From Camellia lanceoleosa (taxonomy: Eukaryota; Streptophyta; Magnoliopsida; Ericales; Theaceae): a stretch of DNA of 64,000 bases. The notes beneath the pieces are model-generated. The model was given only the letters and a program-made list of their open reading frames with translations. It was not told the DNA's origin and made no database searches. The stretch is taken from assembly GCA_025200525.1 (NCBI GenBank), contig CM045758.1, positions 2,480,001-2,544,000 of the forward strand, in the 5' to 3' direction. The translations under genes and the position numbers were made by a program. This document shows positions 22,753-32,742 of the stretch, piece by piece. Every line of letters begins with the position of its first letter. The stretch's first letter is position 1.

Positions 22753-24600
22753 GCAACACCAGAAACAGAGTATGGCCGCATGAACATTGGAAGTCGTCCA
22801 TCAAAAAAAAAACCCAGTGTTAGAATTGAATCACTTCGTGCAATCCCATGGATCTTTACTTGAAGGAACCCAGTAATGGAGATTTTTCTCTTGAATATAT
22901 ATTTTTCTTTGATCCTCAACAATCCAAAACAAGAAAAGCAAAGAATCTACAATCTTCTTTGGTAGTGGAAAAGCTATAAAGAAAGTATGTTTTGTTGCAT
23001 ATTATCGGGTCATGATCAGAGAGAGAGAGAGAGAGAAACATGACTTGCTTTGTGAGATCTCTCAGCCTTCTCTTTTCTTTTTCTTTTGTTTTTTTGGAAT
23101 TGGATCTCTCGGCTGAATATGGCTTTTCCTGGTCTGGTCTTTGTGGGTGTAAAAGAATAGAGGACTAGAGTGCAGTAGGCAAAGCTTTTTCTTATAATTG
23201 CAAAACAATTTTTTTGTTACATGTCTTTTTCTATTTCACTATTTTATTGGTGAAATAAAATAGAGGACTGTTTTTTTTTATTGGTGAACATTATAAATTT
23301 TTTATGTTTATTTCTTAATTTACATTAAGCACGGGCAGAGTTGTTATTTTTAATTGCATTTTGTATAATGTGTGGTACAAGTAAAATTATTAAAAATTCT
23401 TTAAAAAAATAATATTTTTGAATTAAAATTATATTTTGATCTCAATATTATTTATATCGTCTTGATACCTTTCTTTTTGTGAGTTTTTTTTTCGAGAAAA
23501 AAGGTTTTGCAAAATCCCTTCCCATTCTAAGCTCAAATCTTGAGCAATAAAATAGCGAAATTTGAGAGAGATAGAGAGGCAGGGGATGGAAAATCTTTGC
23601 CCATTGATGGAGATAGGAGAAATAGTGGGAGGGGTTCCATGTGGGTTTGCTTCCTATGATGCTCAGCAACTCAACAATAATTAATATAAAATATATTGAA
23701 ATATCACTTTAAAATTTATTAATAGTAAAATGATATAGTAATATGTTCTTATTATAAATATTATATTTTGTGTGGTGATATATGCTATAAATATTTGTAA
23801 TTCTCTTATAATTACAATATTAAGTAATTATATATGAATAGAACATAATTTAATCAATTGAGTTTAAAATGAAAGAAGTTTAATAATTTAATCAATTGAG
23901 TTTAAAGTACATAATATTATTGAGATGAACTTAAGAAATCTCTACCACTTACATAATTAAAAAGGACTAAATAGTTAAGTAAGACTTATCTATATAAATC
24001 GAAATTATCATGTTGTAAGTTTTAACACCCAAAATTTAATACAAAAATTCTACCATAAATTAAACTGAACGATCCGTAAATATAATTTTATTTTATTTTA
24101 ATTCTACCTAAAGGCAAGTCTACAAGGACAACCACTTGGGGATCATTCTACCATGATTATTTTATTTTATTTTAATTCTTTAACTAGTGTAAATATGATT
24201 TTATTTTATTTTTTTGGTCTTTATATAGATTTGCCCTCCTCTTATTGGGGTAACAAAGTGTGTTTTGAGGAGAGAGAGAGAGACAGAGTGAATGTGTGTT
24301 TCAAAATTTGAAATATACGAAAATGAGAGAGTGAGAAAGGACAATGGGTGGGTGATGCAGAGTTTTAGGTTTATTTTTTTATTTTATTTTATGTGTTGGG
24401 CTCTTAGGCTCATGTGTTTTACTATCCGTTACATTACTCTAATTATAAAATTCATTTGAATATAATTTGACCTCAATTTTTTTTTTCAACAAATTAGATA
24501 AATTATATTTTAATCCATAAGAAGAATAATATATTTTTATATTTTTTCAGTATTTTTATTAAAAAATGTTACAGACTCCATAAATTTGAACATAATACGT
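22753..24600. other. Intergenic AT-rich DNA
   Basis: No gene is seen. Contents include a (GA)n microsatellite at 23021-23036, another at 24271-24285, and a 'ttattttattttatttt' type stretch near 24090-24210. Short ORFs are not credible. Confidence 0.55.
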
Positions 24601-24914
24601 ATAAATTACAACTGTATTTTGATCTTAACAATATTTATACCGTATCTTTAGGCACAGACATACACTAGGGATAGCCTTAATTACAATTGTCCACAGGATG
24701 AATATTGTTAAGATCCTACTATTACAAATAGATTATTTATGCACATCTGTCTATCTAGCTATATATTATATAAGCAAAAACAAGTTTTCGTAAAGAGTTT
24801 TGTAAGAACTCCAAATTTTTATAATAAATTTGTGATTTTATCAAATTAAAAAATAAATGTAAATAGTGTTGGGATTAATTCTAACATTATTTACACCGTG
24901 CCTTTAGACACGGG
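24600..24914 (+). mobile_element. Two Helitron-like 3' ends, tandem
   Basis: At 24895-24924 the sequence has a CCGTG...CACGG hairpin, then GCATACACTAG followed by T: the hairpin-plus-CTRR layout of Helitron 3' ends. A diverged version (CCGTATCTTTAGGCACAG...ACATACACTAG) ends at about 24669. A Helitron-like 5' end ('TCTATCTAGCTATATATTAT') near 24750 would make the second copy a miniature of about 170 bp. No helicase or Rep coding is seen. Confidence 0.45.
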
Positions 24915-24924
24915 CATACACTAG

Positions 24925-25324
24925 TATATATATATATTCCTTTGCAATTAACATAATTATTTTTAGAGAAGTGGCGTTGCATTTTATTTTTATTTTCTAA
25001 TATTTTAGCCTTTTAAATAGCCAATTTTGTTATTTTGTTTTAAGGGGAAAAAAATAGCCAAATGCTACATCATCATCATCGTCAACATTGGATTGTTACT
25101 ACTCCATCTTCTTATTCAAGCAAACAATATAATTTATTTAACCATCTTTTTTTTTTATATATACAAATAGATAAACCATCTTTATAAATCAATACTAATA
25201 ACTAAAGAAAAATCTTTCTTGATAATCCAAAACAAAAGTAACAAGCTAGTTCCATAATCAAATTTGCAAATTCTTGAAACCATTCTAAAACCAACAAACC
25301 TAACTAAAAAAAAAGGTTATCTTG
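24925..25324. other. 3' flank of the RAV-like gene
   Basis: Downstream of the minus-strand stop codon. AT-rich, with (ATC)n near 25069-25083 and AT-rich words able to serve as plant polyadenylation signals on the minus strand. No other feature. Confidence 0.5.
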
Positions 25325-26404
25325 TCAACATATTTGCACTCCAAATATCCAAAGACCCTTTTTCTCTGCTCCGGTTGATTCAGCTTTCGTTGCTTCCTTG
25401 TCTTCCTCAGTTTCCTTTGCATTCTTGCCACCCCCAATATTTTCCCACAGACGAAGTCCCAACGCCTCTTCCTCAGAACCCTCCTCATGCTCACGATGAT
25501 CAACGATATCCTCAGCATTTTGGTCTGTATCCTCAACTCCACTAGCGTTGCTATCCACCCGATCATTGAAGGCTACATGAATCATACAGAACGTCCGAAT
25601 CTGATTTGATCCCTCCCTACACTCACACATAGAGAAAATAACAATGTCCTTTTCCTTTAGCTCATTTTCCTTCACAAACCGATTCCAACCCCTAGTGAAG
25701 ACAAAACTTTGGCTGCTCTTCCAATAGCAGTAGCGAAATTTCCACGACCTCATTAACCGATCATAGAATACTAGCTGCACATCCTCCACCCCACCATCAC
25801 TTGGATTTTCTTTCCCATCTTCATGAATACGAGGAAAATACCTCAGAGCGTATTTCTTTGGAATGACAAGCCGGTTAAGCTGGCCCACATCACTCGGTGT
25901 AAGCTCCTTTTGGAAAAGTTGTCTACACAAAAACCCTCCATTGCCATTCTTGGGCACCAACTTCTCTTTTTTTCCCTCCGGGAATTGCATCCTAAGAAAA
26001 TCGTCAAACTTTGATGGGTATGAACCGTCCTTGATCATGTTCAGTACTGCTTCTGTACTGAAATGACTCTGGAAGTACGGCTCTTGAAATGTGACATTTG
26101 TCCATGGTAAGTTTCTGTGGGAGTCTCCACATCGAAGTTTGATGGCTGCACTATCATATGCCATTGCCGCTTCACTTTCTGATTTGAATGTCCCGAGCCA
26201 AATGCGCTGGTGATTGGCGTAAATCTGTGCACCCCAGTGCCCATTCTGTTGACTCACAACTCCTTTGAATCTTGAAGCAGAGACACTAATATTGTGCCTA
26301 GGACGCTTGTTGTGAAGCAATGGAGGAGTACTACTATTCGAGTCCAAAGCTTCCTTAGTTAAGGTTGTTGCGGCATATGAAGCCATACTGGCTTCCTCTT
26401 CCAT
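25325..26404 (-). CDS. RAV-family AP2/B3 transcription factor
   Basis: A single-exon 359-aa protein read from ATG 26404; the next in-frame upstream codons contain no ATG, and 'MEEEASMASY' is the natural start. An AP2/ERF domain spans about residues 45-104 (SRFKGVV, HWGAQIY, RIWLGTF, AAMAYDSAA) and a B3 DNA-binding domain about 162-275 (LFQKELTPSDVGQLNRLVIP, WKFRYCYWKSSQSFVFTRGW). This two-domain order is specific to plant RAV factors, nuclear regulators of growth and flowering that bind CAACA/CACCTG bipartite sites. The AP2 domain wording and the C-terminus 'GLWIFGVQIC' point to the divergent group of Arabidopsis At1g50680/At1g51120 rather than RAV1/TEM1. The usual (K/R)LFGV repression motif is changed to WIFGV. 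The middle linker is short and the tail acidic (residues about 300-350). A good acceptor (ccctcag) ends 10 bp before the ATG, suggesting a 5' UTR intron. Confidence 0.93.
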   Translation of the reverse strand: MEEEASMASYAATTLTKEALDSNSSTPPLLHNKRPRHNISVSASRFKGVVSQQNGHWGAQIYANHQRIWLGTFKSESEAAMAYDSAAIKLRCGDSHRNLPWTNVTFQEPYFQSHFSTEAVLNMIKDGSYPSKFDDFLRMQFPEGKKEKLVPKNGNGGFLCRQLFQKELTPSDVGQLNRLVIPKKYALRYFPRIHEDGKENPSDGGVEDVQLVFYDRLMRSWKFRYCYWKSSQSFVFTRGWNRFVKENELKEKDIVIFSMCECREGSNQIRTFCMIHVAFNDRVDSNASGVEDTDQNAEDIVDHREHEEGSEEEALGLRLWENIGGGKNAKETEEDKEATKAESTGAEKKGLWIFGVQIC

Positions 26405-26929
26405 TGCAAATCTGAGGGATAACAAGTTACATCAAAAGGCCAATAAGCAAACCTTAAGAAAGTTCTATATATAAATTCCCAAGCGAACTAATAAAAATGT
26501 ATATACCAAGCAGAATTGTACCCAAAAAAAATAATAGAACGCAAGTACAAGTTGAACTTTAAAGAAAGCTGAGTGACAAACTCATTAATAGTCCCTAATT
26601 TCTTCGTTCAGCATTGTGAAAGTGCAATCAGTTAATTTGTGATAAATAGAGAACATCTGGACTTCATTTTAAGGATAATTGCTAAGAAATTACTATTTTT
26701 TTAATTTGAAGTAAAAACTTATCAGAGAAATAATCAATAAGCAAATTCACAATATTGACCATCTAGTATACTAACTATGTTGTTTCTTGCAACTCCTCGT
26801 TTGCAAATTCACACTGATTTTAACTCCTTTAAGCAGATGAACACACACATCCAAAGTAGACAAACAATGAATCCGATATCAATCAATTTGCAACAAAAAA
26901 ATAAAAGTAAATAATAGACATCTTAATAA

Positions 26930-27555
26930 GAGTATCTCCACCCAAACTTCAAAATTTGATATGTCAAATCTTTTTGAAGGCTTAGGTGGCATATGCCAAC
27001 TTGACTTAAAAGCTCTCCACCCGATATATCAAATCTATCATTGTATTATTTTTAAAATTTAAACTCTTTTATTTTACTAATTAAAATAAATTTATTTTTA
27101 AAATATTACCCAACTTCAAACTTATAGATAACAAAATAAAATTAAATAAAATTACCTTCTTTTTTTTTTTTTGTTTACAACGGTAAAAAAGATTCAGTTA
27201 AAAAAACGGTAATAAAGACATACATGTGTGCTTTTTTATTAAAATAAAAAAATATTACCATTTTCAAATAATACTACTCTTGGTTAAAAAAAATTAAAAA
27301 TAAATAAAAAAAAGCCATGACATGACGTCGGCTAATTGACAACCACAATCCGTCACAAATTGTGCCGTCGAATGCTTTAATTGAAGATGAAAGGTAAAAA
27401 AAAAGGACATCAAGGGGTCTTCATGTCAAAATTGGCATGAAGGGGTGATACCAAAAGTCGCATCAGCTTTTGACTCACCGGGTGGAATTGATACTTGACA
27501 CCAAAATATGATTGTTGGAATGCCATCAGATTTGAAGTATTGGGTGAAAGTACTC
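26930..27555. mobile_element. PIF/Harbinger-type MITE (TSD TAA)
   Basis: The left end GAGTATCTCCACCCAAACTT is matched in inverse by the right end (rc GAGTACTTTCACCCAATACT), with TAA on both sides (26927-26929, 27556-27558). The 626-bp element has no transposase ORF. It lies upstream of the RAV-like gene. Confidence 0.8.
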
Positions 27556-28085
27556 TAACTACCCTTTAGTGCTCACTGAAAATATATTAACTATCCTGGC
27601 TTCATCAAACTGGACATAGATGGAAACCCAGAGTGTGTGTAATAGTGACCCTTGGCCCAATTAGGCAAATAAACATCGACTTGGTTGTCAAAAACCACAA
27701 GCTCCATCTTGATTTTAATCCAACAAATAATAATAACCAATAAAGTTTTAAAACTCAAGCCTCAAAGCATACACCTCAATTTGTAATGCTATGCCAACTA
27801 TCACTTACATCCACTCTTATTCTCTGCCCTCGATTGAGCTAATGGCTTGTCTCATGATCACTAAATGAGATTATCGAGGCACTAATTGATGGTGACTCCA
27901 CATGAACTCCAAGTAACGCATAACAAGACAGCAAACAACTATAGTTCTAATATCAAGGAGCAACTTATTGAGGTTTTCATAGTAGTATCCCAAGCTCTGG
28001 GTAACAACATGGGAGGCGAAACTAAAGGAATATTCAACTGAAACATCTTAGGCCATTAGTAACAATTTGCTATTAAAAACCAACC

Positions 28086-28215
28086 GGGGCTAACTTAATT
28101 GGTCAAAACTCTTGCATTTCACTAGGAGGTTAAAGGTTCAAGTCTCCTAAAAAGTAATAATTTCCTCACCACCTAGGTTATGGCCTCCCAGTGTTCACAC
28201 ACCCAAACAAAAAAA
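28086..28215 (+). mobile_element. tRNA-derived SINE-like copy
   Basis: A tRNA-like head 'ggggctaacttaattggtca' carries a box A-like TTAATTGGTCA, and 'aaggttcaagtctcc' matches Pol III box B. It ends in an A-rich tail (28207-28215). No intact cloverleaf or clear target duplication was found, so it is an old SINE rather than a tRNA gene. Confidence 0.6.
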
Positions 28216-29550
28216 ATGTTGTTAACAATAATATATTGAGTACATATACAAAGGTCCACTCGAAGCTACTTTTGTTACTAGCATACTAAATTGAATACCA
28301 ATCTTCCAACTCGCATGGATTTTTCTTTTAATATGTGGACATGGCTAAGCAGTTTCAATAGGCAAGTTTTCACTTAAATGTTAAAACCAACATAAAATAT
28401 AATCAATATCTGCGCAGTGAAGCTATATACAAATCTTGTGAAGGTCATAAAGGATGTATTATGATGCACCTACAAAACACCGACAATGCATATATTAATG
28501 AAATCTAAAAGTAGATAGCTATATAATTATGCACTAAACAACACAACTATTAGAAGCAAAAAAGTATGAACTTTTTTTTTTTTTTTTTTTTTTAATGCTG
28601 ATACAGCTGCTTCATTATTTTTTAATAACTCAATCATATTCAAAATCCACAAATTAAATTAACCAAAAATCTGGAACCCTTTTAAACTGTCTGCGGAAAA
28701 AAATAAATGAAGCAACCAAAACATATAGAATAAAAAAACACCGGAAAAGCGAATACATGAGCAAACCATCATGATGATATGAAAGAAAATCGAGAATACC
28801 AGGACAATTAAGTGTATGCAAAAGAAGGGTTGTTTTGCTCCCCAACAGCACCGAGGCAACAATAACTGCTATGAAAAAGCAATCAATGAAAGCCCTTGGG
28901 GCTTGGCTAAGAAGAAAGAAAATTATTTAATGTAGAAATAGGCAATGCATACAACAAAATCGAAAAGAATATAGTAATTGAAGTAAGTTGATAACCTGTG
29001 ATTAGGAAATTTTCTTCTTTGATCATGGCTCTGATTTGATAGGTATCTTGTACCCACAATTGGAAAAATCGAAATCTTTCCATAAGTGGTACCATTGAAT
29101 TTGAAGGTTGTATATATTTCCAAATGGGTGTTTGATTACAAATTCAAAATTGCTTTTGATCACTCCTACTTACTTGGAGAAGAATAAATGAGAAAAGTGA
29201 TTATTTTGAACTTTGTATTCATCAATCAAACAATGAAAAAGATGGATCCATTAGTTAGAATCTTCCAAATGCAAGAAAATACTTATAGAAGTGAATTTGC
29301 TATCAATTTATTTATAGAGATTTTATTTTTTTATTTTTTGGAAGGGGGGGGGGGGAGATACGTATTAATTATTTAAAAATGAATAAATATGATGAAAAGT
29401 ACGAGATATAATGCTAAAAAAACCTTTTTAAATTAATTATTTCCTGTTATTTCTTAAATTGAGATTAATAAGTTTGAACAATTTCAACTATATAATTTTT
29501 TAAAATTTTTTACCTAATTTCAAAAAAAAAAATAATTTATTTTTGTACTT

Positions 29551-29999
29551 AAAAAAATAAAATCATATGAAAATAATGAATCCGAATGAATGATATTGAT
29601 GATTTAAATTTATTTTTAAAATTAAAAGTTTCAAGGAATACAAACATAAGAAAAAAGAACACTCCTTTAAAAGAAATTAAAAAATCAAAATCAAAATCAA
29701 AGATAGAATTAAAATTAAAATATCTTACACAAGATTGACAATATCGCAAGAAAAACTAAACAAATCAACAGTGCTAAAATGTCTCAGATTGATTTCTTTA
29801 AAAAAATAAAATCATATAAAAATAATGAATCCAAATGAATGATATTGATGATTTAAATTTATTTTTAAAATTAAAAGTTTCAAGGAATACAAACATAACA
29901 AAAAAGAACACCCCTTCAAAAGAAATAAAAATAAATAAATAAAAATCAAAGATAGAATTAAAATTAAAAAAATCTTGCACAATATCGCAAGAAAAACTA
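29551..29999. repeat. 249-bp tandem duplication
   Basis: Copy 1 (from 29551) and copy 2 (from 29800) share 'aaaatcatat.aaaataatga', 'gatattgatgatttaaat' and 'aatatcgcaagaaaaactaa'. Copy 2 lost a few short AT repeats. It ends exactly where the Harbinger-like element begins. Confidence 0.85.
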
Positions 30000-30000
30000 A

Positions 30001-31444
30001 GGTTGCGTTTGGTAGAATTTTGTAAATATGATTTGAGAGTATAAATTGTATTTTGAGTTTGTGAGTTATGAAATTATGATTTGAGTGTAGAAAATTTGTT
30101 TGGTTATGATTTTTGAATAGAGTGTTAAATTGAGTGTGAAATTGAGTTTTGAAAGCTTGATTTGACATGTAAAGTAAGAAAATTTGTTTGGTTATAAGTT
30201 TTGGAAAGAGTTTTAAAAACTTAATTCAAATTATTATAACTCGTAACAAAACACACTACTTTCACACTATTGAAAATTCTGATCAACACTCATAATCAAA
30301 CTCCTTTTAAAATTCATTTAAAAAAAATTATTATTAACAGAAAATAATATTAATCAGCATAATTGGTTAGAGTTTTCCAAAAACTCTTTTCAAAAAATTT
30401 TACTTTCTTGTTTTTCGTTTTTTTTTTTTTGTTTTTACTGAATTTTTTAAATATTTTAAGCATTTTTTTTACTTTTTAGACATACCTAACATAAATATAC
30501 CTAAAAAGTAAAAAAATTGTGAAAGAAACCTTTTAAAAATTCACTAAATACCAAAAATATAAAAAAAAAAATACGAGAATTCCGTACATATTTTGTATTT
30601 TTATGTATTTATTTATTTTTTAAAATATTTTTTCACAAATTTTTTACTTTTTTAGATACATCTAAGTAAGGTGCATCTAAAAAAGTAAAAAAAAAATGTT
30701 TAAAATTTTAAAAATATTCACTAAAAACCAAAAAAAAAAACACAAAAACCAAAAAATTCAATTTTCAAAAAACTCAAACCAAACACACTGAATCAATTTT
30801 TAAATTGAAAATACTACAAAGGAAATAATTTTTTTTCAAAATAAATATTCAAAAAATTTAAATAATTTAAAATCTTAATATTTTAAATTTAAAAACAACT
30901 CTACACTCAAATCGTAACCAAACACATAAAACAAAACTCAACTAAGAAATTATTTTTAAAATTCATAATCAAACACATAACTTGAAACTCCATACTACTT
31001 TCACAATTCTATACTCAAATCGTAACCAAATACATAAAAAAACATTAAAATATTTTAAAAAAAATTTATAAAATAGAGTTTGAATTTATTTTTATAAAAT
31101 ATTTTAAAATTTAAAAAATTAAAATCGTAATATTTTGAAATTAAAATATTTAAAAATATTCAAAAAATTAAAAAAATCTTAACATATTTAAATATTAAAA
31201 TATTTAAAATCTTAACAAAATTAAAATATTTTTAAAATATTTAAAAATTAAAATATTGATTTGAATTGAGTTTTGAAAAGAGTTTTGAATTATGAGTTTG
31301 GTTATGAGTTTTGAAAAGTAATGATTATTTTTTGAATTGAGTTTTGAGAAATAAATGTAAAATTATGATTTAAAAATTTTAACTAAAAAACACACTCAAA
31401 TCGATAGATGAAATTATAATTTGAAAGACTTACTAAATGGAGCC
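30001..31444. mobile_element. PIF/Harbinger-like non-autonomous element (TSD TAA)
   Basis: Starts GGTTGCGTTTGGTAGAATTT at 30001; its right end read in reverse is GGCTCCATTTAGTAAGTC. TAA flanks both ends (29998-30000, 31445-31447). The 1444-bp body is extremely AT-rich, with 'gattTGAGTgtag' type subterminal words in both orientations. No transposase ORF. Confidence 0.7.
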
Positions 31445-31689
31445 TAAGATTTCTTGGCTACAACTAAGACCCACCCCTGAATGAGTTGACTAGCCAAACA
31501 ATAAATGAAAATCTACCCCCGAATGAGCTGACTTGACACATAATGAACGAAGATCCACGCTTTCTCTCCTTCTCTAAGACTCCGCTCTCTCTCATGCGCT
31601 CCTCTCTTCTCTCTCAAACTCTCCACTCTCTCTCTTGCCCTCGCCTCATACTGTCGATGCATGGTCAATGGATCTTTCAATTCCAAACA

Positions 31690-31990
31690 ACAACCGGTGA
31701 AGAATATTTTTTACGGAAAACTTTTTTCAAAAAATATTTTTTATTTTTAGTGATGGTAGTGGTAGAACCAAAGTGAAAGTGGTGGCCTGGTACTGGGGTG
31801 ACAATTGCGGTGATAGCAGTGATAGGTGATGGTGACATTGATAAAATTTTAGTCCGAAAAATATTTTTTCCCTTTTAAAAATAGAAAACATGTTTTACCT
31901 AAATAGGTTTGTTTTCTATCCAAATACCAAAAAATACAGAAAATATTTTTCGCAGTGTAAACGCATTCCACACCAATAACAAACATCTGA
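31690..31990. mobile_element. Degenerate TIR-type element with trinucleotide-rich core
   Basis: 'gaaaatattttt/aaaaatattttc' words on both sides bracket a GTG/GAT-rich core ('ggtagtggtag...gtgatggtgac'). The same plan, inverted, occurs in the carboxypeptidase intron at 60530-60960. Boundaries were not resolved. Confidence 0.4.
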
Positions 31991-32285
31991 AAGTCCATGA
32001 ACTAAGTGTACAACAGATTTGTTACTGTTTCCAATTCATTGTTACAGGAAAATACATAGGTTGCTCGTACAAATCAAGCAACTAAGTATTTGAGAGCAAA
32101 GTAACTCTAATCACAAATCAAGCAGCCATAGAAATCTCCAATGGGTTTAATTACAAATAAAGCAACTAAATCAAGAATGGATAGCAACAATGGAAATTGG
32201 AGAGCAACCCACTTTCTACAAGTTAAGCAAGAAATCTCAGATGGGTTTATGAGCAAGGGATGAGTGAGTTCATATCAGAGCTTAC

Positions 32286-32630
32286 CTGAGAGTCGTGCCA
32301 GAGAGAGTCACCGCTACAGAGGGAGAAACGCCGGAGAGAGCAAGAGGAGAGATGAAACAGAAGAGTGAGAGAAGAGGTGGTCGGTGCTGGTCGGTGGTTT
32401 GTTTGAAGAAAGTAGAGAGCCATTTGAGACAGAAGTTTTGGAAAGAATGGAGAGCGTGGGTTTAGGTTCGAGCGTGAAACAAATGCTAAACAAAGGTCAA
32501 CTAGGATTTAGTTCCTGCCAAACAAAGCTGCGTCAGTCGCGCGCGCGTGCACGGGGGGAGAGATCTCAGTGGGAATGAATTTGTGTGGATGTAGCGGAAC
32601 TGTAACATTAATATGTAAATGTTAATATTC
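32286..32630 (-). promoter_or_regulatory. Putative promoter and 5' UTR exon, minus strand
   Basis: The minus strand shows a TATA-like CCTATATAGTG near 32662-32672, then a CT-rich, GC-richer leader-like stretch ending CGACTCTCAG|GTAAGCTC at 32285/32286, a strong donor. It contains no long ORF. The nearest minus-strand coding exon downstream is the RAV-like gene, 5.9 kb away, which has a matching acceptor just before its ATG. Assignment to that gene is inference. It would place the RAV promoter inside the 3' flank of BDP1. Confidence 0.4.
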
Positions 32631-32742
32631 GAAATTCATAAGTTTCCTCAGATTTTTGCACTATATAGGGCATTGTTCTTCAAAATCCATTCCGCTGTGT
32701 CAAAAGTCATATATGTCTAGTTCATATCATTGTCTTTGAACA

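Larger units (their letters stand above)
26415..32285 (-). other. Region upstream of RAV-like gene; possible 5' UTR intron
   Basis: No coding region is recognised. It contains a PIF/Harbinger MITE, a SINE-like copy, a 249-bp tandem duplication and a larger Harbinger-like element, listed separately. The 3' acceptor is at 26415 (ccctcag). Possible minus-strand donors are CTCAG|GTAAGCTC at 32285 and CCAA|GTAAGTAGG near 29173; the sequence does not decide which, if either, is used. Long T run at 28570-28593; G run at 29344-29355. Confidence 0.4.

Noticed and set aside
25300..26244. Additional ORFs on either strand over the RAV-like gene
   Set aside because: Overlap a strongly conserved AP2/B3 reading frame; shadows.
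28086..28215. Functional tRNA gene
   Set aside because: Only box-like motifs; no closing acceptor stem or anticodon loop; an A-rich tail marks it as a SINE.
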